This document shows positions 36,081 through 45,983 of a stretch of DNA of 64,000 bases, one piece after another. Every line of letters begins with the position of its first letter. The first letter of the stretch is position 1. The translations under genes were made by a program, and so were the position numbers. Below the pieces are notes generated by a model that had not been told where the DNA came from, did not search any database, and saw only the letters and a program-made list of their open reading frames with translations. This DNA is from Bacteroidetes bacterium GWF2_35_48 (GTDB lineage: Bacteria > Bacteroidota > Bacteroidia > Bacteroidales > GWF2-35-48), in NCBI GenBank assembly GCA_001769125.1, contig MEOG01000137.1:1-64000 (forward strand), in the 5' to 3' direction.

Positions 36081-36490
36081 TGGAAATTTTTTGTATAGAG
36101 GATTTTAAAGTTGAATTTGAAAAATTAATTTTAAAAAAATCTTACAGTACCCTCACTCAGGAAATTATCGATTATTTTTTCAATAAGTCTTTTTAAGAAC
36201 TTTGCTCCGGTACACGACTAAACAATAGTGATGAAACTCCTTATATTAAAAAAAGATTAAGCGGACGTGGCGGTTTCAGGGTATATTTTCTTTTGATAAT
36301 GAAAGATGATCGTTTATATCTTATGTTTGTTCATCCTAAAACTGGTTCGCTGGGAGCTGAAAATATAAACGATGAATCGAAAGCCTACCTTTATAAAAAG
36401 ATTTTGAATTGTATTAAATCCGGTGATTTGTATAAGATTGAAATTAACGGAAGCAATAATCTTGTTTTTATGAAGCAACAGCAAGTTTAA
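36080..36490 (+). pseudogene. RelE-like toxin gene interrupted by one in-frame TAA
   Basis: The frame starts at 36080 (MEIFCIEDFKVEFEKLI), meets TAA at 36194-36196 after 38 codons, and then continues for another 97 codons to a stop at 36488. The second part contains YIKKRLSGRGGFRVYFLLIMK and LYLMFVHPKTGSLGAENI, which resemble RelE/ParE-superfamily toxins. The reading frame is preserved on both sides, so a single point mutation explains the break. The intact upstream partner and the broken toxin suggest recent inactivation. Confidence 0.65.
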
Positions 36491-36499
36491 CAATCTTAT

Positions 36500-36524
36500 T
36501 ATCTCGGATTGCAAATCCGAGATA
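36500..36524 (+). terminator. Hairpin TATCTCGGATT / AATCCGAGATA
   Basis: Perfect 11-bp arms (36500-36510 and 36514-36524) with a 3-nt loop, 9 bp after the broken toxin frame. It may be a terminator or a REP-like palindrome. Confidence 0.55.
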
Positions 36525-36654
36525 GCTGGGGTATTCGTGATTTAAGTCCTTAAAAAAGACTTCCTTGATGCATAGACTGCATAATATTATTATAAGGCTC
36601 TTAACATTATACAATTCGCGAAATTCGTATCAAAAAAATTTATCAAACAATATT

Positions 36655-37203
36655 TTAAAACGCAAATCCCAAATGCAAATCCCCAAGAAATGCAAAAGAC
36701 ATGGGCATTTCACGAGGGTCATGCGAAAACTGAACTCCCAGTCCGATGTTAAAATTAATATAAAAATGACTTGGCCAATTGCGCTGAATACCCCATATCA
36801 AACCGGCTTTGTCATATATCGCAAAATTTGAATCGCCAAAAAAATGCTCGTATCTGCCACCAATATAATTTCCGGAAAAACGATTGATACTTTTACCTTC
36901 TTTTATTCTTCGCGCAAAATTGTAATAATGCCTGAACTCTCCGAAAAAATTCGGATAAAAATGAAAGGAATACTGATTTTCCAATGTATCAATAACAAGA
37001 CTTGCATACACGCCAACCACAAAAGTATTATCCCCAACCACTTGCCGTTCGTACGATACACCGGGAGATAAAATGCTCAAGCGAAAAACAGATTTCTTTA
37101 TAATAAGAGGATCGTCAGAAGGCATATCATCATTGGGAATCTGGCAATATGCAACATTAAATGCACAGCAAAAAATCAGTGATAGAAAAACAAATTTTAA
37201 CAT
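36655..37203 (-). CDS. Small predicted outer-membrane beta-barrel protein
   Basis: A 182-aa protein with a signal peptide (MLKFVFLSLIFCCAFNVAYC). The mature chain has alternating aromatic and polar residues in short strands (SFHFYPNFFGEFRHYYNF, HFYINFNIGLGVQFSH) and ends in a terminal Phe (LHLGFAF), as expected of BAM substrates. I do not recognise a named family. It is monocistronic. I chose the internal Met at 37203 because it starts the signal peptide directly. Confidence 0.7.
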   Translation of the reverse strand: MLKFVFLSLIFCCAFNVAYCQIPNDDMPSDDPLIIKKSVFRLSILSPGVSYERQVVGDNTFVVGVYASLVIDTLENQYSFHFYPNFFGEFRHYYNFARRIKEGKSINRFSGNYIGGRYEHFFGDSNFAIYDKAGLIWGIQRNWPSHFYINFNIGLGVQFSHDPREMPMSFAFLGDLHLGFAF

Positions 37204-37410
37204 TTTAACTAACATTTCAACAAAATAAATAAAAGCTTATTTCTTATTGCTTCCCTGCAATGTATAACGTTCCATTCACGTGTTGTTGCTTGTTGTCGGA
37301 ATAATTTTTAAAAATAAAAAAAAATACTTACTCGACAAAAAAAGTGGAAATTAAATTTATGATAGTAAAAATAAAATTTACTTTTTTTAAATTTCCGGTA
37401 ATTGTGTTCC

Positions 37411-38916
37411 TTAACTACAAGGTTTCATACGCGCAATCAAATTTTTTACACCCACGTTTGCAATACCGGAAGTAATATCTGACATTGCATAAGGAATAAC
37501 AAGAACATTATTATGTATTAAAGAACCGCATGAATAAACAACATTAGGCACATACCCTTCCCTTTCTTCTTCATTTGGTGTAAGAAGAGGTTCTTCAAGC
37601 CGTGCAATAATTTTTGACGGGTCTTCAAGATCAAGTAAAATAGCACCAATAGAATATTGCCTCATTGCTCCGACACCATGTGTAAGAACAATCCAGCCTT
37701 CGCTGGTTTCAAGCGGTGAACCACAATTACCAACCTGCACAAATTCCCATGGCATCATAGGCTGCTGAATAATTTTTGATTCATGCCAGAAATGAAGATG
37801 ATCAGAAAACATAATATGATTATTTTCACCATCCAATCGTGAAAGCATTGCATATTTGCCTTTTATTTTACGGGGAAACAAAGCCATTCCTTTATTTTGA
37901 ACAGCTTTTCCATTCAAGGTTATTATATTAAAATTCAAAAAATCCCGGGTCTCTAAAAGTTGAGGAAGAATGCAAACCCCATTGTACGCAGTATAAGTAG
38001 CATAATAGGTAAACTCGCCATTATCATCAAAAAATTCAACAAACCTAGCGTCTTCAATACCCCTGCTTTCATTTTCCGAAACTGGAAAAATGACCCGTTC
38101 TGAAATATTATTTTCTAATCTGAATTTGATAAAATAATTAGAGTTAGCAAGCCACAATATATTTTTAATCGCTTCATTTTTGCTTAAGGTTTTCAGATTC
38201 AGATGCAGAGCGTCAATGCTTGATTTTAATTCAGCAAAAGTGAACATTTCAGGTAAAGGTTTAAATACACTTTCACTCCTTTCGTTCCATGCATTCATGT
38301 CTTTTATTTTCATTTGAAATAAATGACGGTCGTAAAACTGATCATTTCTGATTTTTGGAGTTTCTGCAAATTCGCTCAAAGAATCAAAAAGAATGGAACA
38401 ATTTTCCGAAATAATACCGCTTCGGAAAACAATGGAAGAAATATGCCCCTCCCCTGTAGCCCTGAGGCTCATTATGAACCTGAGGTTGCCCGGTTCAACA
38501 CCGCTCTGATCAGGGTGCGGTACAATAGACGGATTAAAAAGGGCAGCAGATTCAACAGAATACTCCATCGTGAAAAAGGCTCCTATCAGAAGTTTTTTTG
38601 TTTCACTTATCTCCGTGTCGCATGGGAAATATTCAGAAACTTTATTGAAATTATCTGTGAAAATGGTATCGATTTTTTTGTGCCTGTCAGAGAAATTCAG
38701 ATTAACAGAAAATAATAAGTCGGTGGCTTCATTTTCCGTCAACCTGATTACCCTGTCAACTATTTTCGGGATGCGCAAAAAATTACTCGGTATATTTAAG
38801 CGGGTTATCACTCTCGATGTATCGCGTACTATTTTTGTTTTTCTTCGTTTAACCAAAGGATTTTTTAATGCTTTATCATCCATTTTTTTATCAATTATAT
38901 TGTATTCATTGAACAT
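37411..38916 (-). CDS. GH130-family glycoside phosphorylase/hydrolase (long form)
   Basis: A 501-aa protein of the GH130 five-bladed propeller family. It carries SRGIEDARFVEFFDD with the catalytic Asp of the GH130 ED motif, QVGNCGSPLETSEGWIVLTHG, and GYVPNVVYSCGSLIHNNVLVIPYAMSD. An N-terminal extension of about 150 residues sets it apart from the 308-aa paralogue at 39916. GH130 enzymes phosphorolyse or hydrolyse beta-mannosides. It is the last gene of a four-gene operon with two GT4 glycosyltransferases, and its start overlaps the preceding gene by 11 bp. The substrate is probably a mannose-containing glycan. Confidence 0.85.
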   Translation of the reverse strand: MFNEYNIIDKKMDDKALKNPLVKRRKTKIVRDTSRVITRLNIPSNFLRIPKIVDRVIRLTENEATDLLFSVNLNFSDRHKKIDTIFTDNFNKVSEYFPCDTEISETKKLLIGAFFTMEYSVESAALFNPSIVPHPDQSGVEPGNLRFIMSLRATGEGHISSIVFRSGIISENCSILFDSLSEFAETPKIRNDQFYDRHLFQMKIKDMNAWNERSESVFKPLPEMFTFAELKSSIDALHLNLKTLSKNEAIKNILWLANSNYFIKFRLENNISERVIFPVSENESRGIEDARFVEFFDDNGEFTYYATYTAYNGVCILPQLLETRDFLNFNIITLNGKAVQNKGMALFPRKIKGKYAMLSRLDGENNHIMFSDHLHFWHESKIIQQPMMPWEFVQVGNCGSPLETSEGWIVLTHGVGAMRQYSIGAILLDLEDPSKIIARLEEPLLTPNEEEREGYVPNVVYSCGSLIHNNVLVIPYAMSDITSGIANVGVKNLIARMKPCS

Positions 38917-39919
38917 TTAAAATCTTGTTATAAACTTCGAGATATCCTTCAATCATTTTCTCCCGGCTGAATTTTGAAAAAGCTTGATCTCTGCAAAATT
39001 TTCTATCAATTGTATTAATCTTGTGTACCGCATTAACAGCTTCTTCAATCGTGTTTGTTAAAAAGCCTGTCTTCCCATCATTTATTAATTCAGGCATTGA
39101 GCCTTTGTTAAAAGCGATAACCGGCGTACCGCAAAATAAAGATTCTGCAACACTTAATCCGAAAGGTTCTTCAAAACTTACAGGATGCAGAAGTGCGTAA
39201 GCTTCCCCCAACAAGATGTCTCTTTCTACAGGGTTTGAATTTCCAACATAAATAATATCATCATTATTTATAAAAGGTTTAACCTTGTTGTTAAAATATT
39301 CTTGGTCTTGAATTAAACCTGAAATTATCAGCTTTCTTCCTGATTTCCCTGCTATCTGAATTGCCTCGTATGTACCTTTTTCAGGATGTATCCTGCCAAA
39401 AAAAAGCAAATATTTTTTTGAATGTTCCCTAAATGTAAACTCGTTTGTTTTTATTCCATTGTAAACAGTCGCTATGTATTCAAGTTCAGGACTGCGGTCT
39501 GAATTGCTGATTGAAACGTAAAAATTATTTTTGTTATATTTTTTATAAACAGGAATTATTTTCGGAGATGAAAAACCATGAATGGTTGTAAGCATGGGCG
39601 TTTTGATAAGAGAAGAATAAGTGAGTGGAAGAAAATCGAAATTATTATGAATCAAATCAAATTGATTTGCCTGCTCCATAAGATTACTGATATGAAGACA
39701 TTCCCATACTTTCGGATCTATCTCGGGATTTTCACAGTAAGAGTCTTTTGAAACATATTGTAGTTTTCCTTTTGTAATTGAATTTCCGGTTGCAAATAAA
39801 GTTACCTCAATGCCTTTCTCGACTAACCCTTCTGCAATGTTTGACGCAACCTGTTCCCATGGTCCGTATTTCAGCGGTGGGGTTCTCCATGCAATAGGAG
39901 ATAAAATTGCTATTTTCAT
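38906..39919 (-). CDS. GT4-family glycosyltransferase
   Basis: A 337-aa GT-B fold glycosyltransferase. The chosen start gives MKIAILSPIAWRTPPLKYGPWEQ, the standard GT4 N-terminus, and overlaps the preceding GH130 stop as ATGA. The C-terminal domain has FGRIHPEKGTYEAIQIAGKS and the EX7E-type motif in HPVSFEEPFGLSVAESLFCGTPVIAF. It would transfer a sugar from a nucleotide donor. It is sandwiched between two GH130 genes, which points to synthesis or remodelling of a mannoside. Confidence 0.88.
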   Translation of the reverse strand: MKIAILSPIAWRTPPLKYGPWEQVASNIAEGLVEKGIEVTLFATGNSITKGKLQYVSKDSYCENPEIDPKVWECLHISNLMEQANQFDLIHNNFDFLPLTYSSLIKTPMLTTIHGFSSPKIIPVYKKYNKNNFYVSISNSDRSPELEYIATVYNGIKTNEFTFREHSKKYLLFFGRIHPEKGTYEAIQIAGKSGRKLIISGLIQDQEYFNNKVKPFINNDDIIYVGNSNPVERDILLGEAYALLHPVSFEEPFGLSVAESLFCGTPVIAFNKGSMPELINDGKTGFLTNTIEEAVNAVHKINTIDRKFCRDQAFSKFSREKMIEGYLEVYNKILNVQ

Positions 39920-40842
39920 ATAGCTTTTCTTGGTATGTTTAAACAATGATCAACCAGATTTTCAATATTTGCTGTACCAACACACATTACACTATCTGCA
40001 CCACCCCAGTATATTTTAATGCTGCCATCTTCTTCAGGAACAGCACCGCAGGTAAATACTACATTATGTACATATCCTGTTATTTCATAAACTTTTTCCG
40101 GCTGTAAAATCCATTCATCACACACGGCAATTATCTTAGAAGGATTTTCAAGCTCATGTAAAGCAATTCCTAATCTGTAAACACTTCCATCCATGGTTGG
40201 AAATACACCGTGATAAATGCTTAACCAGCCACGATCTGTTTTTACCGGTGGTGCTCCGGGGCCAATTTTCATTTCATCCCAATGATATTGCATGGGTTTC
40301 ATTATAAGTTTTGATTCTCCCCAATATTTCAAATCCGGAGAATAAGAAATCCAGATAGACCAGGGTGATATTTCTGAATGAGGACGGTCAAGTCGAGCAT
40401 ACAAGCCATTAAATTTTTCAGGAAAAATAACAACATTACGATAATCGGCTTCAGTAATAAGTGAGAATCGTTCAACGGATATAAAATCTTTTGTTTTTGC
40501 AAGACCAACACGAACACCATGCCGGGAATAGGCGCTGTAGGTAATAAGATATTCACCTTCAAGAAATACAATCCGAGGATCTTCCACTCCATATTCCTCA
40601 TATTCTTTAAAAGCCCCTTCGGTAGCAGGAATCATAAAAGGTTCTTTATCTACAATAAAATTAAACCCATCATCGCTTTCTGCTTTGCCAAGAATACTTC
40701 TTCCATTCATTTTATGAGAACGAAAAATCATTATATATCTGTCTTTGAACTTAACAACACCTGCATTATGCACTGTAGCAACAGGGTAGGGCACATCATT
40801 TTTTGTAAGAATAGGATTATTGTGGTATCTTTTAATTAACAT
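39916..40842 (-). CDS. GH130-family glycosidase/phosphorylase (short form)
   Basis: A 308-aa GH130 protein near the minimal propeller length. Motifs are GVEDPRIVFLEGEYLITYSAY (catalytic Asp in EDPR), KIGPGAPPVKTDRGWLSIYHG, and GYVHNVVFTCGAVPEEDGSIKIYWGGAD. Family members act on beta-1,2- or beta-1,4-linked mannose. It lies 16 bp after a GT4-fusion gene and overlaps the following GT4 gene by ATGA, so the four genes form one operon. Confidence 0.9.
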   Translation of the reverse strand: MLIKRYHNNPILTKNDVPYPVATVHNAGVVKFKDRYIMIFRSHKMNGRSILGKAESDDGFNFIVDKEPFMIPATEGAFKEYEEYGVEDPRIVFLEGEYLITYSAYSRHGVRVGLAKTKDFISVERFSLITEADYRNVVIFPEKFNGLYARLDRPHSEISPWSIWISYSPDLKYWGESKLIMKPMQYHWDEMKIGPGAPPVKTDRGWLSIYHGVFPTMDGSVYRLGIALHELENPSKIIAVCDEWILQPEKVYEITGYVHNVVFTCGAVPEEDGSIKIYWGGADSVMCVGTANIENLVDHCLNIPRKAI

Positions 40843-40858
40843 AAAATACGAATTAAGA

Positions 40859-43093
40859 TTATGATATTTCTTCTAATTCTTCAAATGCCTGCAGAACGAT
40901 CAAATGAGAAATTAAATATGATAGCGAACTTTCAGCTCCTTGGTTACGATTAACACCATATTTCTCAAACCCATCACAACACCCTTTTGTCTCAAAATCG
41001 AATAAATTCATTCTAAGATCATTTTCACCCATGAACCACATGAAGCTGGAAAATAATTTTGTAAGATATTCTTTATCTTTTGTTAAATGAAAAGCCTGAT
41101 GATACATTAAAACCATTGCCAGAGCATCCACAGGTTGTTGTGCAAACATGGATCGCTCACCTTCTTTTTTATACCATTTTTCATTACCAATGATTGATAA
41201 ATAACCATCCTTAAGTGTAATTTCAGTAAGGAAATTCATAGTTTCCAACGCAATTTTCGATATTTTATCATCATAAAGAATCTCTGCAGAATGTAAAAGC
41301 GCAAGTGGTAATATCCCATTATCATAAGCAAGTAAAGGCTCAAACCATTTCCAATCAGGAGAGCTGTTTTCTTCATAATTTTTAATTAATTTACCGGCAA
41401 GATTTCTTAATCTTTCGGTCATTGATTCGTCAGAAGGATTACTCCTGAGGTAATAACTTATTCCTACCATTGAATTGGCAATAGCCCTGATTGATTGAAG
41501 CTTTTCAAAATTTGGAGATGCATCAAAAAAAACTAATTTACCGGTTTGATAATAAGCATCGTTGGGTGCATTGCCCAACAGGTATCCGAGAGCCCAAATA
41601 GTTCTTCCAAACGAATCTTCAGATCCAACTTCGTCTAGAAAATTTCTGCTGAAGCTTAAAAAATTCCGGAATGTTCCGTCTTTGTTTTGCATATAATGAA
41701 TATAGCTCAGATATATCGGAGCTAAATTCAATGCAAGCTTATCTTTTTTTTGCCGGTAAGCCATAAGTGCCATAAGCAAAGCCCTTGCATTATCATCGAG
41801 ACAGTAACCTTCTTTCAGGTTTGGGATACCAAATTTCGCATGCTGTATAATTCCTGTATCATCGGTCATTCGCTTAATATGATCTAATGAAAATGGTGGT
41901 AGAATCAGTGGATCTAAAGAGGTTTCTTTTTTTACCAGTACTTCGGGTTTTGTAGCAAGAATTTGTTCGACAAGTTCAATATATTTTCCACCGGATTTAG
42001 GCCATGTTATTGTTTTTCCATAGTCATAAGCTTTTTTTCGCAAATTTTTCAGTGCTTCAGGATGATCCAGCAAGTCCATAAAAATCATTGAAAGCTCCTC
42101 TGAATCATTAAAATTAAACAGCCTTCCTCTTCCATCGGCCAATAACTCGGAAGCATGCCAGTAGGGTGTTGAAATAACAGCAGAACCTACACCTATTGCA
42201 TAAGAAAGTGTACCACTGGTAATCTGGGCTTCGTTCAAATAGGGCGTGATATATATATCAGATGCTGATAAATATTTGAATAATTCTTTTTGATTAACAA
42301 ATTCATTCATGAAAAAAACATGATTGTCTAAATTCAAACTTTTAATCAAACGTTGAAGATAATTACGATATTCTTCGCCTGAATGACGAAGAACATTCGG
42401 GTGGGTTTTACCCAGAACCATATACAAAACTTCAGGGTATTTTTCAATAACTTTGGGCAATGCTTTAATTACTGTTTCAATCCCTTTATTCCTGCTGATA
42501 ATTCCAAAAGTAAGTAGTATTTTTTTATTTTCAAGTTTAAATTCCTTTTTAGATTGTTCCTGGTTATACTGAATATCCGGCACACCATGTTCTATAAAAG
42601 CAATTTTCTCTTTATCCACATTATAAACACTTGTAAGAAATTCAATAGCTTTGTGACTCATTACAACAACCTTGTGAGCCATTTTACATATTTCCTGCAA
42701 CACAGCCTTTTCATTGTAAGAAGGTGTTTTTACAATTGTATGAAGTGTGACTATCAATGGTATTTCAAGCCGGTGAAGCAATGGAAGAATATATATGCCA
42801 TTTTGACCGCCATATATTCCAAATTCATGTTCCAGTACACATATATCTGCGCCACTGAGATTGATAAACTTCACGGCCTTCAGGTAGTCGCGCTGATGTT
42901 CCTGCCGGATTGTAAGTTTTACTTCTTCTGGATAATTAAAAGTTTGTTCGTGATCGTCCATGGCTACAATAAACCCTTCAATCAGATCTGTTGTTGAGTT
43001 ATTACCTGATACCATTGATTTATATAAATTCATGGTAAAAGTACCAATACCACATTCACGCGGCGGATATGTTCCTATATATGCTATTTTCAT
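40859..43093 (-). CDS. GT4 glycosyltransferase fused to a C-terminal helical domain
   Basis: A 744-aa protein. Residues 1-390 are a GT4 enzyme (start MKIAYIGTYPPRECGIGTFT; FGIISRNKGIETVIKALPKV; SGTLSYAIGVGSAVISTPYWHASELLADGRG). Residues about 400-744 are a helical region with repeated features (YCLDDNARALLMALMAYRQ, DSFGRTIWALGYLLG, MVGISYYLRSN, FAQQPVDALAMVLMYHQAFH) that resembles an alpha/alpha-barrel glycosidase or cellobiose-epimerase-like fold. It is the first gene of the GH130/GT4 operon. The fusion suggests that a product is synthesised and processed or held by one polypeptide. Confidence 0.85.
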   Translation of the reverse strand: MKIAYIGTYPPRECGIGTFTMNLYKSMVSGNNSTTDLIEGFIVAMDDHEQTFNYPEEVKLTIRQEHQRDYLKAVKFINLSGADICVLEHEFGIYGGQNGIYILPLLHRLEIPLIVTLHTIVKTPSYNEKAVLQEICKMAHKVVVMSHKAIEFLTSVYNVDKEKIAFIEHGVPDIQYNQEQSKKEFKLENKKILLTFGIISRNKGIETVIKALPKVIEKYPEVLYMVLGKTHPNVLRHSGEEYRNYLQRLIKSLNLDNHVFFMNEFVNQKELFKYLSASDIYITPYLNEAQITSGTLSYAIGVGSAVISTPYWHASELLADGRGRLFNFNDSEELSMIFMDLLDHPEALKNLRKKAYDYGKTITWPKSGGKYIELVEQILATKPEVLVKKETSLDPLILPPFSLDHIKRMTDDTGIIQHAKFGIPNLKEGYCLDDNARALLMALMAYRQKKDKLALNLAPIYLSYIHYMQNKDGTFRNFLSFSRNFLDEVGSEDSFGRTIWALGYLLGNAPNDAYYQTGKLVFFDASPNFEKLQSIRAIANSMVGISYYLRSNPSDESMTERLRNLAGKLIKNYEENSSPDWKWFEPLLAYDNGILPLALLHSAEILYDDKISKIALETMNFLTEITLKDGYLSIIGNEKWYKKEGERSMFAQQPVDALAMVLMYHQAFHLTKDKEYLTKLFSSFMWFMGENDLRMNLFDFETKGCCDGFEKYGVNRNQGAESSLSYLISHLIVLQAFEELEEIS

Positions 43094-43160
43094 AATTTCA
43101 AAATTTATTTATAATGAAACCATCCCCACTTTTCTCATTTTTGTTTTGGTTTTACTCTTA

Positions 43161-44063
43161 CTATTTTTTCACAATAAGTTTTTGTTTTGCAGACCATTCT
43201 TTTGACTTGATTTCAACTATATAAATTCCATTATATAAATAGTCAAGATTGAAAATATTCTGATCTTTCTGAAGAATTTCTGTTCTAACTAATTTACCAA
43301 GAATATTGTAAATATTTAATGTTACAGCATTATTAAAATTATAGTCAATAGTTATTGTTTCTGTGTTAAAAGCAGGGTTTGGATAAATTAATGAACGATC
43401 TTTAATTAAATCATCAATACTTGTTAAACTGGTATATGCTTCAATTTTGAAATCATCAATAAATATCGAAACATTTGGTGTAAAATGGTAGCTGCCAAAA
43501 TTAATATTATTCCCGGCAACAGTGTTAGCTGTTGCAAATAGCGCAATCGTATCTGTTGTACCAAATTCAACAAATTTAAAAGAGATGGCATTACTTTTTA
43601 ATGAAAAATCCATTACATAAGTTTTAGAAATATCAAGATATGCTTTTTCTGCTGCAAGCGTAGTAGAGCCCCCTGTATAGTCATATAGATAAATTCCAAT
43701 TGTGTCAGAATTTGACATTATACCTGCTCTGTAAACAAATTGTCCGTTGTCTCTTGCCCCTATTGAAAATCCATAGCCTGAATAGGGCGCTCTGAATTTA
43801 CAGCTAATTCTGATACTGTCGTAATTTATTGCATTCACGTAAGATGCCATACAATAAGCAGGCGCTACAGCTTCATTGGCAATTATAAATTCATTGTTGA
43901 AAATATTTGACTGTGTCATTCCCGGTGATGGGCTTACAGTGTAGTTGCTTCCCAGTGTACCATCAGCTCTGTTGAAATCATCAAAATAAAGAGTTTGCCA
44001 AGACTGCGCATTTATTTGCGTTAATGCAAAAACGCTAAATAATAATAGTATTATTTTTTTCAT
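43161..44063 (-). CDS. Secreted beta-sandwich protein with T9SS sorting domain
   Basis: A 300-aa protein with a signal peptide (MKKIILLLFSVFALTQINAQ) and a single lectin-like or concanavalin-like beta-sandwich (about 20-215; begins QTLYFDDFNRADGTLGSNYTV). A T9SS type A sorting domain (about 220-300) has LIYPNPAFNTE and the ending QKLIVKK. The FDDFNRADG pattern is common in carbohydrate-binding domains. It lies 67 bp beyond the start of the GH130/GT4 operon, on the same strand and upstream of it, so it may be co-expressed. No catalytic residues are evident. Confidence 0.8.
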   Translation of the reverse strand: MKKIILLLFSVFALTQINAQSWQTLYFDDFNRADGTLGSNYTVSPSPGMTQSNIFNNEFIIANEAVAPAYCMASYVNAINYDSIRISCKFRAPYSGYGFSIGARDNGQFVYRAGIMSNSDTIGIYLYDYTGGSTTLAAEKAYLDISKTYVMDFSLKSNAISFKFVEFGTTDTIALFATANTVAGNNINFGSYHFTPNVSIFIDDFKIEAYTSLTSIDDLIKDRSLIYPNPAFNTETITIDYNFNNAVTLNIYNILGKLVRTEILQKDQNIFNLDYLYNGIYIVEIKSKEWSAKQKLIVKK

Positions 44064-44336
44064 CTTTTTTTGTCAGTGATTATAGTGCTGACTCCGCACG
44101 TTTAAATTATATGGCTTTAATTTTTTGAGCTTATTTTAAATCGTGGTAAAACGCTATTATAGAGGATTGCGATGAAATGTACGCAGACTACAAATTATTG
44201 ATTTTACTGCCGTAGCATTAAAACCCTGAAGTGAGCGAATAATATATTTCTAAAGTTACAATAATAAATCGAACTTCTATCTTAATACACAAAAAGTATT
44301 CAAAAATAGATCTTTTTATGTATTATGATATTTTTT

Positions 44337-45809
44337 TCAAGCACTGTCGTAAACATGCTCTCTATGCTTTAACACAACATTAACATCATATTTTTCACGC
44401 AAATGCTTTGCCAGTTTTTCAGCAGAGTAAACAGATCTGTGCTGCCCTCCTGTGCATCCAAAATTAAACATAAGATGTGTAAAATTTCGCTTCATGTATT
44501 TCTCCACACTCTGCTCTGCAAGCGCAAAAACAGATTTTAAAAATCTTTTCATTTCCTCTTCCTTATCTAAAAAAGCAATTACAGGAGCATCCATCCCATT
44601 AAGATTCTTGTATTCATCGTACCTTCCGGGATTATGTATAATGCGGCAATCAAATACAAAACCGCCTCCATTTCCAGAAGTATCTTCCGGAATTCCTTTT
44701 TTAAATGAAAAACTGGTTACAGAAACTGTAAGTATAATTTTCTGCTCGTGCTCCTGATTTGCATATTTTTTCAACTCTTCCGAAAGTACAATCTGCTCCA
44801 ACGCATTCCATAATGCAGGAATTTCAACAGGAAGTTTTACATTCTTCAACAAAAATTCCAGATTTGACACTGCATAAGGAATACTTTTTAAAAAGTGCTC
44901 TTTTTTCTCATAAAAGCCTCTGAATCCATAAGCTCCCATTGCCTGCATGATACGAATCAATACGTAACCATAATAATATTCTTTGAATTTTTTTCGGTCA
45001 AGAGGAAGAATCTTATCTGTAACATCTATGTAATAATCAAGCAATTCCTCACGCAGGTTTTGAGGAATATCTGCTTTTGCATCATAAAGAAGTGAAGCCA
45101 GATCGTATTGCAAAGCTCCTTTTCTTCCTCCCTGATAATCAATAAAGTAAACATTGTCATCTTTTACCATGATGTTTCTCGACTGAAAATCGCGATACAA
45201 AAAATATTTGCAATCTGACTGCAATAAATAATTGCTAAACGTTTGAAAATCATCTTCAAGATGCTGCTCATCAAATGAAATTTTTGCCAGTTTCAGAAAA
45301 TAATATTTGAAATAATTCAAATCCCACATCATGGATTGCTTGTCAAATTCTGCGCGGGGATAACATACCGAGTATTCAAGATTTTTACCTGCTTGAATTT
45401 GAAACAAGGGCAGGGCTTCAAGCACTTTTTTATAAGTAACTATCAAATTTTCAGGAAATTCACTACCTATTCTTGTTTTAGTTAGAAAAGAAAACAGCGT
45501 CTCATCGCCAAAATCTTCAATAAGATACAAATCATGGGCATCATCACGAATATATACCTGAGGAACAGGAAGTTTCTGAGATAAAAAATGTTCTGTAAAT
45601 TTATAAAATGCCCGATTTTCTTTTTTATCTGCATTGTAAACTCCCAAAACATTTCTTGTTTCACCTATAATTCGGTAATATTCTCTGTATGAGCCAGACT
45701 GAGGTAATATTGAAATACTTTCAACATCTTCACCTGCCCATTTCTCGAATAAAATTCTTAATTTCTGAGTTTTAGTTTCCACTGTATTTTTTTTTATGCC
45801 AAACATCAA
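44337..45809 (-). CDS. Sugar/aminoglycoside-type kinase fused to a RapZ C-terminal domain
   Basis: A 490-aa fusion. Residues about 15-330 are an APH-like kinase: LPQSGSYREYYRI (phosphate loop), LYRDFQSRNIMV (catalytic loop Asp, about residues 200-212) and FIDYQGGRKGALQYDLASLLYD (metal-binding Asp). Residues about 353-490 match the C-terminal domain of RapZ, with the motif GCTGGQHRS at about 451-459. In other bacteria the kinase half resembles AmgK (N-acetylmuramate/GlcNAc kinase) and RapZ senses glucosamine-6-phosphate. The fusion suggests a link between cell-wall sugar salvage and RapZ-type sensing. The MurU-like nucleotidyltransferase often paired with AmgK is not adjacent. The 273-bp gap upstream of 44337 shows nothing I can identify. 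Confidence 0.85.
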   Translation of the reverse strand: MMFGIKKNTVETKTQKLRILFEKWAGEDVESISILPQSGSYREYYRIIGETRNVLGVYNADKKENRAFYKFTEHFLSQKLPVPQVYIRDDAHDLYLIEDFGDETLFSFLTKTRIGSEFPENLIVTYKKVLEALPLFQIQAGKNLEYSVCYPRAEFDKQSMMWDLNYFKYYFLKLAKISFDEQHLEDDFQTFSNYLLQSDCKYFLYRDFQSRNIMVKDDNVYFIDYQGGRKGALQYDLASLLYDAKADIPQNLREELLDYYIDVTDKILPLDRKKFKEYYYGYVLIRIMQAMGAYGFRGFYEKKEHFLKSIPYAVSNLEFLLKNVKLPVEIPALWNALEQIVLSEELKKYANQEHEQKIILTVSVTSFSFKKGIPEDTSGNGGGFVFDCRIIHNPGRYDEYKNLNGMDAPVIAFLDKEEEMKRFLKSVFALAEQSVEKYMKRNFTHLMFNFGCTGGQHRSVYSAEKLAKHLREKYDVNVVLKHREHVYDSA

Positions 45810-45983
45810 TTATCATATAACAGTTTGTATGCAGATTGTGGTTTTATTGTGGGATTATCAGCGTTGAAAAAATTAAGCTTTTAGAAAGCGATTTTGTCTG
45901 TGAGGTTGACTTTGTGCCACTTTCCATCCCGATAAAAAGCAGGGACAAGTCGTGCTTAATTTGTGTGTGAGAATATTTCTGTT

